64,000 nucleotides of DNA from JABDMD01 sp965203475 (GTDB lineage: Bacteria > Pseudomonadota > Gammaproteobacteria > UBA4575): positions 806,001 to 870,000 of the forward strand of contig OZ241890.1 in assembly GCA_965203475.1 (NCBI GenBank), in the 5' to 3' direction. The notes beneath the pieces were generated by a model. The model did not search any database and was not told the DNA's origin. It saw only the letters and a program-made list of their open reading frames with translations. Position numbers and translations under genes: made by a program. Below are positions 43,141-52,514 of this stretch, one piece after another (position 1 is the first letter of the stretch; each line of letters starts with the position of its first letter).

Positions 43141-43830
43141 TTATTTCTTTTTTCTTGGCCGCCCTTGTGTGGGTTGCCCTACTTTTGTTTTAAGTCTTTG
43201 CTCTATTTTCTCACGAAAACGATCATTTCCCAATGGGGTTCCACTTTGCCAACAAGCTTGTATTCTATGAACATCTACTGAATCGATATGCTGGCGAAAC
43301 AGTTTGCGATAGGCTAATTGTCGTTGCGCTTTCGTTCTTCCAAGCGCTTGATATATGGCATGTGGGGTGAGCAGAGGATCTTCTTCCTTTGTTGCATTGC
43401 CTCTGTAGCTAGACCATTTATATTGACCGGGGGAATTCACCATGTTGGCACGCACTGGATTAAGCTCTATATAGCGCATGCACGTTAATAAATAGGATTC
43501 GCTATCAATCAAACTGGCTTTAAATCTTCCCTCCCATAAGGTACCAGAACGATCGTACATATGATTAATGTAAGGCACATAGTGTCTACCCACATATTGC
43601 ATGGTGAGACTGATTCCATCTTTGCTATTGGGTGTGATAAGTAAATGCACATGGTTGGTCATTAAAACATAAGCATGCAGTTGGCAGTCATAACGAAGGA
43701 GAGCTTCTTCTAACCATTCTAAATACGATAGATAATCTTCTTTTTCAAAAAAGATAGGCTCACGATTGTTGCCACGCTGAACAATATGACAAGGTACACC
43801 TTTAAGAAAAAATCGTGGCTTGCGGGGCAA
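43141..43830 (-). CDS. REP-associated tyrosine transposase (RAYT)
   Basis: A 229-residue Y1 (HUH-type) transposase of the RAYT group. It starts MPRKPRFFLKGVPCHIVQRG. The HUH motif is in MTNHVHLLIT and the catalytic Tyr in LLTCMRYIELNPVRANMV. RSGTLWEGRFKASLI is typical, and the basic tail QGRPRKKK is as usual. Such enzymes are thought to mobilise REP/BIME sequences. REP copies flank the gene (43111 and 43874), and deleted relatives of it lie at 31142 and 32085. It appears intact and is a candidate source of mobility for the REPs here, although the deleted copies derive from a slightly different relative. Confidence 0.92.
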   Translation of the reverse strand: MPRKPRFFLKGVPCHIVQRGNNREPIFFEKEDYLSYLEWLEEALLRYDCQLHAYVLMTNHVHLLITPNSKDGISLTMQYVGRHYVPYINHMYDRSGTLWEGRFKASLIDSESYLLTCMRYIELNPVRANMVNSPGQYKWSSYRGNATKEEDPLLTPHAIYQALGRTKAQRQLAYRKLFRQHIDSVDVHRIQACWQSGTPLGNDRFREKIEQRLKTKVGQPTQGRPRKKK

Positions 43831-43873
43831 TCAATTACTCTCTTAGAAATTAGAATGAACTAGATACTATCAT

Positions 43874-43895
43874 AAAAAGGGCTCTGACCCCTTTT
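43874..43895. repeat. REP copy flanking the intact RAYT (5' side)
   Basis: AAAAAGGGCTCTGACCCC followed by a T run, 44 bases upstream of the transposase start. The same spacing and neighbouring sequence (CTCTTA then ACTA) occur next to the deleted elements. Confidence 0.75.
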
Positions 43896-44017
43896 ATTCT
43901 TAGTTTCGAGTAGGCTCAGGGATCAAATGAAGTTAAAAATCAATCGGGTCTGATCATATTGATTTGGGTACCACATAACGCGGATGTCTTGCAATGAAAA
44001 TTAAAGGATGAATAAAT

Positions 44018-44725
44018 CTAATTCGTCAAATCATTCGAGTCTGTACTTATAGATTCTACTTCCTTTTCAAGAAGCTGTTTAAAATATTGTAATTCGTCAC
44101 CACTAGACAAAACCCAATAGTGAATTATATCTAATCCTTTTTTGTTTTTAATAAATATATCTGCGCCTGCTTCCCAAAGAATTGATATGGACTTTTTATT
44201 TACTGTTGTAAAATATGCTGTTTCATTATTATTGTTAACAGCATTAACATTTGCCCCTCTTTCTATTAATAATCGCAAGCATGATGTATTCGGATGAGTA
44301 CTTGAATAGTGTAAAAGAGAGTTTCCAAGATTATCAAACTCATCTTTATAATTTACAGAAATGCCATTGTCTAAAAATAATTTTAACTTCTCTACTCGAC
44401 ATTTATCACTTATCGTAAATATAACTGGATGTATACCCCATACTCTTTTATTTAGATCTACGCCATTTTTTATAAGATAATCAATGTCGCCTGCACTTCC
44501 ATGTAAGATTATTGAATGCAACAATGAGCTACCTTCGTCATTTACATCATTTATGCTTAGTTGGTCGTTTTTAAATTTTTCTAATCTTTTTAAAGCCTCT
44601 TGTGTATATTTAGGATCAGAAGAATTATATTCATCAACATCAATTGAAGAACACAAAGCACCTTGCACATAAATTAATAATATAAAGAATATTATGCAAA
44701 AATTTTGATTTCGGTATACAGTCAT
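44018..44725 (-). CDS. Exported ankyrin-repeat protein, presumed immunity protein
   Basis: A 235-residue protein with an N-terminal signal peptide (FCIIFFILLIYVQGALC). It has four to five ankyrin repeats, visible as EGSSLLHSIILHGSAGDIDY, LGNSLLHYSSTHPNTSCLRL and LIERGANVNAVNNNNETAYF. Its ATG overlaps the stop of the toxin-like frame upstream by four bases (ATGA). Ankyrin proteins frequently serve as immunity proteins to polymorphic toxins, and the exported location would suit a toxin acting in the periplasm. Role inferred from position. Confidence 0.7.
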   Translation of the reverse strand: MTVYRNQNFCIIFFILLIYVQGALCSSIDVDEYNSSDPKYTQEALKRLEKFKNDQLSINDVNDEGSSLLHSIILHGSAGDIDYLIKNGVDLNKRVWGIHPVIFTISDKCRVEKLKLFLDNGISVNYKDEFDNLGNSLLHYSSTHPNTSCLRLLIERGANVNAVNNNNETAYFTTVNKKSISILWEAGADIFIKNKKGLDIIHYWVLSSGDELQYFKQLLEKEVESISTDSNDLTN

Positions 44726-45357
44726 CTCAGATCATCTATTCGCCTCGCTAAATCTCTAAATTCAAACCCTTCTGCGCTTAATCCAATTACAACTCCAAGT
44801 GGATCTCCTCGGTTAAGTAAGTTGTTAAATTGTTGAAATTTACCAAAATCCCCTCCTTGCAATTCAAATTCATTGATATTTAGCCTAACTTGTAAATTTA
44901 CAAATCCACCAGCAGCAGATGCGTTTAATACATCTATCCCAGGGCCTAGCAGTCTTCCAAATGTTCTCTTAGAAAAAGTACCAAGAACAGTCGATCCTTT
45001 ACTTAATATAATTTTTGAACCTTCTTCAATTACTGTAATTCCTCTTTTAGCTAAGTTTCTAGCAAGTGCGTCCTGCTCATCTTGGCTAAGAAGTTCTGAT
45101 TCAGGATCAACATCACCGAGTTCATTATATAAATACTGAAATGCATTCGTTATTGCTCCATTATGAAATTTACCGCCCGTTAATTCAGAAACACTTCCAC
45201 CTACAACGGCAGCTGCTAATCCACCTGCAATTTGATCTCGTTCTGTTAAGTCTGCAAGAGGTTTTGCAACTAACTTACCAAATGCAGAAGTAAAGAATCC
45301 TCGTCCAAATTTTCCGCCTTGAGCTTCAGCTGCAGTACCACCCACAACTCCATAATA
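44722..45357 (-). pseudogene. Orphan Rhs-type C-terminal toxin module
   Basis: The meaningful part begins just inside a REP (45357) and reads GVVGGTAAEAQGGKFGRGFF, then GKFHNGAITNAFQYLYNELG. This is the usual linker of Rhs and YD-repeat proteins before their variable toxin ends. About 150 residues of unknown type follow (EEGSKIILSKGSTVLG, LQVRLNINEFELQGGDFGKF). The open frame can be extended to 45525, but only by translating two REP copies (IKEVRALF, IKGVRALF), so there is no credible native start. I take it as a displaced toxin tip paired with the ankyrin gene. Confidence 0.6.
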
Positions 45358-45421
45358 AAAAAGGGCTCTGACCCCTTTTATTGTGTAGAATTTATCACAA
45401 AAAAGGGCTCTGACCTCTTTT
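45357..45421. repeat. Two REP copies upstream of the orphan toxin module
   Basis: Copies at 45357-45379 (GGGCTCTGACCCC) and 45399-45421 (GGGCTCTGACCTC, one change) in the same orientation, 42 bases apart. Their left edge coincides with the first recognisable residue of the toxin-linker sequence. Confidence 0.75.
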
Positions 45422-45460
45422 ATTATATGACTTGCGGCCAAACAACCACAAAAGAAACCA

Positions 45461-45778
45461 TTAATTTTTATCGCTAGCATATTCAATAAATATTCTTGAA
45501 CTATCCAACGATAATCGCACTCCATTCACAACATGAACTTTATTATCTGAACCTGAAGGATAGAGCTCTATTGATCCACTACCATAGATAGATTCATGCA
45601 ACAAATTTCTCGCGAAATCATACATAGCAATACGAGAGGAAAAACTCAAATAAATGTCACCAGCATCGGTATCCACTTCCGCAGATAAATAATGACTCTC
45701 ATCCTTTAAATTTATCTGCGAAGGAATTTCATTGCCATCTTCAGTAATTTTTATATCAGGACTAAGTGGATTATCCAT
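45461..45778 (-). CDS. Small acidic protein, presumed immunity protein
   Basis: A 105-residue cytoplasmic protein (MDNPLSPDIKITEDGNEIPS, then SAEVDTDAGDIYLSFSSRIA and MYDFARNLLHES). No signal peptide or membrane helix. Its ATG overlaps the stop of a degraded toxin tail (TAATG at 45780-45776), the same junction seen elsewhere in the region. I recognise no named family. The toxin partner is broken, so the gene may be a protective orphan. Confidence 0.6.
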   Translation of the reverse strand: MDNPLSPDIKITEDGNEIPSQINLKDESHYLSAEVDTDAGDIYLSFSSRIAMYDFARNLLHESIYGSGSIELYPSGSDNKVHVVNGVRLSLDSSRIFIEYASDKN

Positions 45779-45940
45779 TACTTGATTACACCATCTTTAC
45801 CCCAGCTAGTGAAGCCCCCTTTACCCTTAAATGGCCCGCCTAATTTATGAGCCTTGTTACCAAAGTCTTTCCTAAATAACTTTGGTTCCATCATTAAGTT
45901 CATGCATTAGTTGATTTAGGCTTAGCTTTTGATAATGCGT
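45778..45940 (-). pseudogene. Frameshifted toxin C-terminal remnant
   Basis: Reading in from a REP at 45941, one frame gives YQKLSLNQLMHELNDGTKVI then stop. The text continues in the next frame as FRKDFGNKAHKLGGPFKGKG followed by GFTSWGKDGVIK and TAA. Inserting the two bases apparently lost at about 45870 restores a single frame through NDGTKVIFRKDFGNKAH, a recognisable end of Rhs-type toxin domains. The gene is therefore broken twice, by a REP and by a frameshift. Confidence 0.5.
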
Positions 45941-45980
45941 AAAAGGGCTCTGACCCTGAGTACACTGACCCTGAGTACAT
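45941..45980. repeat. Degenerate REP with ACCCTGAGTAC duplication
   Basis: AAAAGGGCTCTGACCCTGAG starts like the standard repeat but then diverges. TGACCCTGAGTAC is repeated in tandem (about 45951 and 45965). It borders the frameshifted toxin remnant. A separate small palindrome (TGCGTCAT-GG-ATGACGCA) follows at about 45997-46014. Confidence 0.55.
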
Positions 45981-46038
45981 GGATGGACGAATAAGAGTGC
46001 GTCATGGATGACGCATCAGATTAAAGTTACTACCTTCA

Positions 46039-46290
46039 CTACAATACGAGATTAAAACTTAATAAAAAAGGGCTCTGACCCCTTTTATTGCTTTTATTTT
46101 CTTTTAGAAGATTTTCTATACTTAATGGGCCAATTTTTTCATATAAAGTAGCTCCAATATGCTCTTGCATTTTTTCTTCGAATTTAGAATTACCTACTAA
46201 TAAATTACCTGTGCATCCGCAACTAGATATAAACAATACATAAGCCAATATATAAACATATTTAATTTGAATTAATAGGTCTATTTTCAA
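46039..46290 (-). pseudogene. Immunity-type lipoprotein gene truncated by REP
   Basis: An 83-codon frame overlapping the end of the giant Rhs gene by four bases (ATGA). It has a lipoprotein signal (YVLFISSCGC lipobox region) and a short mature part (EEKMQEHIGATLYEKIGPLS, ENLLKENKS). From codon 67 onward the text is REP (NKRGQSPFLL), so the native C-terminus is lost. Position makes it the cognate immunity gene of the Rhs protein, now damaged. Confidence 0.55.
46064..46086. repeat. REP inside the Rhs-linked lipoprotein gene
   Basis: A full copy with core GGGCTCTGACCCC, lying in and ending the lipoprotein reading frame. It also forms a hairpin with T run positioned to terminate rhs transcription. 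Confidence 0.75.
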
Positions 46291-49200
46291 TTTTCTTTTA
46301 TTCTTTTTCTGTTTCTTTCAGAAGCATTAACTATGTGTGTGGATGCTGGTACATAAGATTGTACTACCGAAGCTGCTACAGCGGGCGCAGCGATAGCCAC
46401 GTTAATTCCATTTAGAACCTCACCAAAGAAAATCTGCCCACTGGATAAACCAGTTTTGATATTGCCAAGTGAATCATACCAGTAGAAGCTATTGAGATAA
46501 TCATGAGGTCCAGCAAATGCTTCTACAACATGGTCTAGAAAATCACCAGGGTTGTATCGTAAAAAGAAAAAACGGCCTTTAGTTAAACCTTGACGCCCTC
46601 CTAATGGATTACCTTTCAAAAGATCTGGGTTGCCTGTTTTAATGTATTCAACATATTTATCAATACTAAATCTTCCACCCCCTAATTTAAATTTGTCGCC
46701 AAGAAATCCTACACTTTTGCCTAGCGAATTTAATTCAAGTTGTCTTGACTGTGCGATCATTATTCGTCTAGCGCTAATTGCAGCAGAAGTTAATACCGAT
46801 AAACCAACTTGTAATTTGAACCCTTCTATGAAATCACCTCCTGATGTTTCTTCTGTAATACCACCAACTACTCCATGAGCTAGTACACGTTTTGCATTCC
46901 AAACATGCCCAAATTTTGCCCCTATTGCTCCAAAAGCACCCGCTGACAAACCGGATACTATAGCTGTTTTTAAATCGCCGCCTGATAATACTAGCCCACC
47001 TGCGAATCCTCCCGCAGTCAGCGCTATAGTTTTTGCTGTAGCTGCAATTGATGCAGTTATTCCTCCTAATGCTCCAGTAGAACCTGCTGCATATCCAATA
47101 TATGCTAAATAAACAAAATGATATGCAAGCGCACCAGCTGCTATTCCCAATGCAGCTCTTACATACGGATTATCTAGAGCACTCCGTATCGCTCTACTAA
47201 TACTTCTAAGCGCTTTAGATACACTTTTAAGCGCTTTAGATACACTTTTGACTAATTTTTTAAACGCTTTTACAAAAAACCCACTCGGATCGGTATAGCT
47301 CAATGGATTATTAAGCACATACGAGTATCGATTGTAATTCTGCATGTTCTTGGGGAACTGCATCGTAGGATCGGCACTCATGAAGCGTCCAAGCAATGGA
47401 TCGTAGACCCGTCCATTCATGTGAATGAGGCCTACGGCATCGAGCATTTCATGGCCGGTAAAGCCACGGGTGTTGTGGAGACTATTCAGAACAGGTACAC
47501 CTGCATTCCAGTTACTGAGTCTTCTCTTTCCGAATGCATCAAAGCTGAGTTTGTCGACTACCATTCCACTGGCATCGGTAATGGTGTCAATGGAGCCTAA
47601 ATGATCCCGATGCAGGTATTCGGTTGTATCCGAGGTTTGGTTACTGGTGGTGTAAATGGCAATGGTTTGACTACCTGCACGAATGAAGTGTTTTTCTTTG
47701 GTCTCACTTCCTATTTCTACTTTTTCGTATAGCCCGCCTATATATGTAGTAGTGGTGATATCTGTACCATCATCGGTGACTTGTAAATAACGCGCACGAT
47801 CGGGTCCGTAGGTAAAGGCACTACTGCTTCCGCCTTTGGTGATTAAGGTCGGCTTGTTGTAGCTGGACCAGGTAATGGTTTTCCCATCCCCCGAGATTTG
47901 ATTGCCGTTGTTGTCGTAGGCGTAGGTAATGCCGCCGGCGTTGGTTACTGCATGGGGTCCGGCATTACCGGCACCATAGCTGTAGTTGCCGACATCGGAT
48001 TTATTGGTGATGTTGCCAAGATCGTCATAGGTGAACGTGACTGTACCGGCGCCAACAACATTGGTTTGCGTGAGTCGGTTGAGGTTGTCGTAACTGAAGT
48101 CTTCCGTAAGTCCGGTTTGATCATGATCTTTGCGTTGGGTGAGATTGCCTAAGTTATCGAAGGTGTATTCTAGATCTTGTACCACACTGTCGATGTGATG
48201 AATCCGACCACTGTTTTGTTGATAACTTCTAAAGGTGGTAATGGCCCCTGCACCATGACCTAAGGTTTCCGTCGTAATGTTGCCAAAATGATCAGCCGCT
48301 TGTGCAAAGTAATATTCTTCAGAAGCATTGTTCGCATTACGAACTTTTTGTAAGTAACCCCAGGTGTTATATACATGTTCCACTTTGAAGTTAGTGGAAC
48401 TTGGATAGGTAACATCCTCTACTCTGCCGGAACCATCGTAGGTGGTGGTGGTGGTGTAACTGGTGCCACTAATGGTGGTGGTGGTGGAGCTGGGTCTTCC
48501 CTTATCATCATAGGTATGGGTTCGACTATAGCCGCCATAATGCGAAACACTACAGGGTTTGCCTTTGCCTTTGGTACAGTTGTCGTAGGTCCAGGTGGTG
48601 GTGCCTTCGTTTTCGATTCTTGTGATTAACCTGCCTAAGGTGTCATAGGTCATGCTGACGGTTTGACTCTTGGCATCGGTTTGACTGGTCAATTCACCTA
48701 AAGCGTTATAACTGTAGGTCCAGGTGCCCATGTCGGGATCGAGCATTTGGGTTTTAAAGCCACGAAGGTTGTAGGTGTTACTGGTTACATTGTCTTCACT
48801 GTCAGTAACGCTAATGAGATTACCCTGGGCATCGTATTCAAAGGTAAGTTGATTATCGTTGTCATCTTCCGTCCATAACGTTTGACCTAAACTGTTGGTT
48901 TGTTCTTTACTGGTTTGGTTCTCATCATTGGTTACGGTCGTCATGAACCCACTGTAGGCCATGGACGTAGTCCCTGTAGTAGGAGAGATTTCTTGGGTGA
49001 CACGACCTAGTTCATCGTATTCATATTCGGTCCAATAGGTAGTCGTGGTTCCAAAATAGGGGTTGGAACGTTCATCGACTCGGCCTTGGGCATCGAATTT
49101 CGTTTCTGCAAATACACTGGTGCCATCGAAGCTTTCGGTTTCCGTGAGAATGACGCGATTGACCGCATCATAGTATTGCGTTGAGGTAGCCGACCCGGTA

Positions 49201-52200
49201 GTGGTGGTGGTTATTTTATACGAAGCTAACGTACTGACTTGGGAAGGACAGGACCCACAAAATTCATAGGTAATGTCTGTGACAGTGCCATCGGCACGTG
49301 TTTCTTTTGACTTTCGACCCAGTGTGTCGTATTCCCAGGTGGTGGTTAAATCATTAGGACCGGTTAGGAACCCTGGATTGCCATAAGCATCATAGTTACC
49401 CCTGGTTTCGATATGGCCTAGATCATTGGTAATGGTTACCGGGAATTGGCCTTTGCTGTCGTAGTTTGTGGTAGTGGTTCTACTTGTAATTCCGGTTCCA
49501 CTTTCGGTGACACTGTCTCGATTACCAAAACTATCGTGGGTATAGGTTTTTATAAGCTCAAACGATGAATTAGGTTCGATGGTTTCTTTCGTTAATAAAC
49601 CTGATGCGGAATCATATTCAAAGGTTGAGGTGCGTGCTGGACTGCTTTGGGCACCACCGGTTTTGGTCACCACAGCTTGGGTAAGTCTTCCAAGGTGCCA
49701 TTTGGTGGTGTCGTTGGTATAAGTATTTACGGTTGTCGTAGTATAGGTATCGATACCAACATCATCTGTGGTTACAGTAATGTCAGTTGGGTTACCAAAA
49801 TTGTCGTAGGTGCTGTTTGTAGTAACTGTTGTAAGGAGCGCTCCACCATTGAGATCATAGGTTTTACTGACCGCAGGATTGGCATAGGGAAAGGCCGGTC
49901 CATTCGTGGCACTGGCTGGTAATGATGCAAAGGTGTTGATTTCTTCGGAAACTAAGGTGCCATCAACGGTGGTCTTGGTGGATGCTACTTGGCCGATATA
50001 GGGAAAAGTTTGGTTGTAGTTGGTTTCAATGACGATGTTGGTATCAACATCAGTCACGGTGCGTTGGGCAAACCCTAATAGTCCTCTTCCTTGTACATGA
50101 ACTTTCGCACCTTCGTATGCATAGGTAAGTGTGTTCTGCCCGCCAATGCCATTGTCGGTTCGACTTTCACTGACAACATATATTGGTGCTTGTAAATCAA
50201 TTTCAGGAAAACTCGCACCACTGCCTTTGGTGTAGATGGTGTTGTCGGTAATTGGGGTGTAGTCAATTTCAATTGCTATGCTAAGAGCATTTGTAATTCC
50301 ATCTAAGAGATCTGGCCATTGACCTGTGTTTAATGACACATTCACACGTGTACCATAGCTACCACTTGATGGTGTTACGTAGTGTCGAACTTGATCCGGT
50401 AACCCGTCTCCGTTCATATCAATAAATTCTTGTTTAAAGTTCCAATATCCACTCGGTGTGTTGTCCCATTGCTGCATGGCTTCAAAACCATTCCCATTGT
50501 TTAATGACACATTCACACGTGTACCATAGCTACCACTTGATGGTGTTACGTAGTGTCGAACTTGATCCGGTAACCCGTCTCCGTTCATATCAATAAATTC
50601 TTGTTTAAAGTTCCAATATCCACTCGGTGTGTTGTCCCATTGCTGCATGGCTTCAAAACCATTCCCATTGTTTAATGACACATTCACACGTGTACCATAG
50701 CTACCACTTGATGGTGTTACGTAGTGTCGAACTTGATCCGGTAACCCGTCTCCGTTCATATCAATAAATTCTTGTTTAAAGTTCCAATATCCACTCGGTG
50801 TGTTGTCCCATTGCTGCATGGCTTCAAAACCATTCCCATTGTTTAATGACACATTCACACGTGTACCATAGCTACCACTTGATGGTGTTACGTAGTGTCG
50901 AACTTGATCCGGTAACCCGTCTCCGTTCATATCAATAAATTCTTGTTTAAAGTTCCAATATCCACTCGGTGTGTTGTCCCATTGCTGCATGGCTTCAAAA
51001 CCATTCCCATTGTTTAATGACACATTCACACGTGTACCATAGCTACCACTTGATGGTGTTACGTAGTGTCGAACTTGATCCGGTAACCCGTCTCCGTTCA
51101 TATCAATAAATTCTTGTTTAAAGTTCCAATATCCACTCGGTGTGTTGTCCCATTGCTGCATGGCTTCAAAACCATTCCCATTGTTTAATGACACATTCAC
51201 ACGTGTACCATAGCTACCACTTGATGGTGTTACGTAGTGTCGAACTTGATCCGGTAACCCGTCTCCGTTCATATCAATAAATTCTTGTTTAAAGTTCCAA
51301 TATCCACTCGGTGTGTTGTCCCATTGCTGCATGGCTTCAAAACCATTCCCATTGTTTAATGACACATTCACACGTGTACCATAGCTACCACTTGATGGTG
51401 TTACGTAGTGTCGAACTTGATCCGGTAACCCGTCTCCGTTCATATCAATAAATTCTTGTTTAAAGTTCCAATATCCACTCGGTGTGTTGTCCCAAATCTC
51501 ATTTGTGCTGAAGCCAAGTGCAGCGTCAACACTTGAAAATGTACTATCAGGAATACAATTATTATTTACATCACATTCTGAAATAGAAGTAATTCTAGAT
51601 CGATTTGTTGCACCACTATATTCGTAGCTCACGTTATATTCCCTAACTTTATTCGTTCCTTCTTTACTCGTAATTGTTTTTAATCGTTTGGTGGAATCAA
51701 GTTGTAATCCTGCGAGATAGCGTGTTGAAGTATCCGTTCTTGTTTCATAGGTAAACTCCACACTGTTGTATGGTGTTAGAGATGCACCCGCATTTCCAGC
51801 GTAATCAATGCGATCTGGATAATTTTCCCCTGTGGTCTCATCTTCAAAGTACGTAATTGTCATGTAGTTACCGACGGTGTCGGTTACTCTATTCAATAAC
51901 CAACAAATGGCATCCGGTTGTGTTGAACCATCTGCATTAGGCGGATTAATTAATGAGTTTGAAGTGTTGCCATACTCCATGATCTCGCCAGATTTGGTCC
52001 ATACTTTGAAATAACTAGGCCCATTACCAGTATCCCCATAAGAAACAATTTTGGAGAAGTTATTTATTTCGGTTCGATACTCTGTTCCATCTGCACCATA
52101 GGCTGGTTCTTGCGGATCGAGTTTATTGCCATTGCTATCCACAGCAATGAGAGGCTGGCCATCTAAACAAAAACGATCGTTGTCATCGAAATCAATGCCA

Positions 52201-52514
52201 TCAATAAAACCGTCCTTCACTAAGTTCGTAGGACATCTATGAATGACAGATAAGCCACCAATGGACCAACCAACACCTAGTAGACCATTTCTGCCTTGGC
52301 TGGAATAATTCAGTGAAAGTTTAGGCTCTACTCCAGCTGTGCCTGGTGGAACCACTATAGGAACACTATAGGTAGCTGCACCGGTACTGCTGACCGAAAA
52401 CTCTCCCGGTGTGGAGGCCACGAGGTTGGCATAGGTGGTGGATGTAAAGACTATATATAAGAGTAAAAAAACAAGAATCGAACGAACGTTCGTGACAAGC
52501 CAAACGTGATGCAT
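46287..52514 (-). CDS. Giant SpvB/YD-repeat Rhs-type polymorphic toxin
   Basis: A 2075-residue exported protein. After a signal peptide (FLLLYIVFTSTTYA) comes an SpvB/TcdB-type N-terminal domain (GEFSVSSTGAATYSVPIVVP, GVGWSIGGLSVIHRC). Residues about 341-729 are nearly seven identical 57-residue FG-GAP-like units with calcium-loop DMNGDGLPD. Residues about 900-1650 hold YD repeats (YDTLGRLITRIEN). The Rhs core end GRFMSADPTMQFPKNMQNYN and NPLSYTDPSG lies near 1710-1740. A variable tail with glycine-rich hydrophobic helices follows (about 1745-2075, ending SERNRKRIKEN). The toxin activity is unidentified. It overlaps its presumed immunity lipoprotein by four bases. Confidence 0.9.
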   Translation of the reverse strand: MHHVWLVTNVRSILVFLLLYIVFTSTTYANLVASTPGEFSVSSTGAATYSVPIVVPPGTAGVEPKLSLNYSSQGRNGLLGVGWSIGGLSVIHRCPTNLVKDGFIDGIDFDDNDRFCLDGQPLIAVDSNGNKLDPQEPAYGADGTEYRTEINNFSKIVSYGDTGNGPSYFKVWTKSGEIMEYGNTSNSLINPPNADGSTQPDAICWLLNRVTDTVGNYMTITYFEDETTGENYPDRIDYAGNAGASLTPYNSVEFTYETRTDTSTRYLAGLQLDSTKRLKTITSKEGTNKVREYNVSYEYSGATNRSRITSISECDVNNNCIPDSTFSSVDAALGFSTNEIWDNTPSGYWNFKQEFIDMNGDGLPDQVRHYVTPSSGSYGTRVNVSLNNGNGFEAMQQWDNTPSGYWNFKQEFIDMNGDGLPDQVRHYVTPSSGSYGTRVNVSLNNGNGFEAMQQWDNTPSGYWNFKQEFIDMNGDGLPDQVRHYVTPSSGSYGTRVNVSLNNGNGFEAMQQWDNTPSGYWNFKQEFIDMNGDGLPDQVRHYVTPSSGSYGTRVNVSLNNGNGFEAMQQWDNTPSGYWNFKQEFIDMNGDGLPDQVRHYVTPSSGSYGTRVNVSLNNGNGFEAMQQWDNTPSGYWNFKQEFIDMNGDGLPDQVRHYVTPSSGSYGTRVNVSLNNGNGFEAMQQWDNTPSGYWNFKQEFIDMNGDGLPDQVRHYVTPSSGSYGTRVNVSLNTGQWPDLLDGITNALSIAIEIDYTPITDNTIYTKGSGASFPEIDLQAPIYVVSESRTDNGIGGQNTLTYAYEGAKVHVQGRGLLGFAQRTVTDVDTNIVIETNYNQTFPYIGQVASTKTTVDGTLVSEEINTFASLPASATNGPAFPYANPAVSKTYDLNGGALLTTVTTNSTYDNFGNPTDITVTTDDVGIDTYTTTTVNTYTNDTTKWHLGRLTQAVVTKTGGAQSSPARTSTFEYDSASGLLTKETIEPNSSFELIKTYTHDSFGNRDSVTESGTGITSRTTTTNYDSKGQFPVTITNDLGHIETRGNYDAYGNPGFLTGPNDLTTTWEYDTLGRKSKETRADGTVTDITYEFCGSCPSQVSTLASYKITTTTTGSATSTQYYDAVNRVILTETESFDGTSVFAETKFDAQGRVDERSNPYFGTTTTYWTEYEYDELGRVTQEISPTTGTTSMAYSGFMTTVTNDENQTSKEQTNSLGQTLWTEDDNDNQLTFEYDAQGNLISVTDSEDNVTSNTYNLRGFKTQMLDPDMGTWTYSYNALGELTSQTDAKSQTVSMTYDTLGRLITRIENEGTTTWTYDNCTKGKGKPCSVSHYGGYSRTHTYDDKGRPSSTTTTISGTSYTTTTTYDGSGRVEDVTYPSSTNFKVEHVYNTWGYLQKVRNANNASEEYYFAQAADHFGNITTETLGHGAGAITTFRSYQQNSGRIHHIDSVVQDLEYTFDNLGNLTQRKDHDQTGLTEDFSYDNLNRLTQTNVVGAGTVTFTYDDLGNITNKSDVGNYSYGAGNAGPHAVTNAGGITYAYDNNGNQISGDGKTITWSSYNKPTLITKGGSSSAFTYGPDRARYLQVTDDGTDITTTTYIGGLYEKVEIGSETKEKHFIRAGSQTIAIYTTSNQTSDTTEYLHRDHLGSIDTITDASGMVVDKLSFDAFGKRRLSNWNAGVPVLNSLHNTRGFTGHEMLDAVGLIHMNGRVYDPLLGRFMSADPTMQFPKNMQNYNRYSYVLNNPLSYTDPSGFFVKAFKKLVKSVSKALKSVSKALRSISRAIRSALDNPYVRAALGIAAGALAYHFVYLAYIGYAAGSTGALGGITASIAATAKTIALTAGGFAGGLVLSGGDLKTAIVSGLSAGAFGAIGAKFGHVWNAKRVLAHGVVGGITEETSGGDFIEGFKLQVGLSVLTSAAISARRIMIAQSRQLELNSLGKSVGFLGDKFKLGGGRFSIDKYVEYIKTGNPDLLKGNPLGGRQGLTKGRFFFLRYNPGDFLDHVVEAFAGPHDYLNSFYWYDSLGNIKTGLSSGQIFFGEVLNGINVAIAAPAVAASVVQSYVPASTHIVNASERNRKRIKEN
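50327..51494 (-). repeat. 171-bp near-perfect tandem array in the rhs gene
   Basis: About 6.8 head-to-tail copies of a 171-base unit, seemingly without a single base difference. Each encodes 57 residues (WDNTPSGYWNFKQEFIDMNG and following). The array runs in frame, so copy number can change without breaking the gene. The identity implies very recent expansion or continual homogenisation. Assemblies may miscount it. Confidence 0.95.

Noticed and set aside
45358..45525. N-terminal extension of the orphan toxin module to 45525
   Set aside because: Most of the extension is translated REP sequence and overlaps the neighbouring immunity-type gene, so it is not a native start.
50327..51494. CRISPR array
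   Set aside because: Units are 171 bases, contiguous without spacers, in frame within a coding gene and encode protein repeats.
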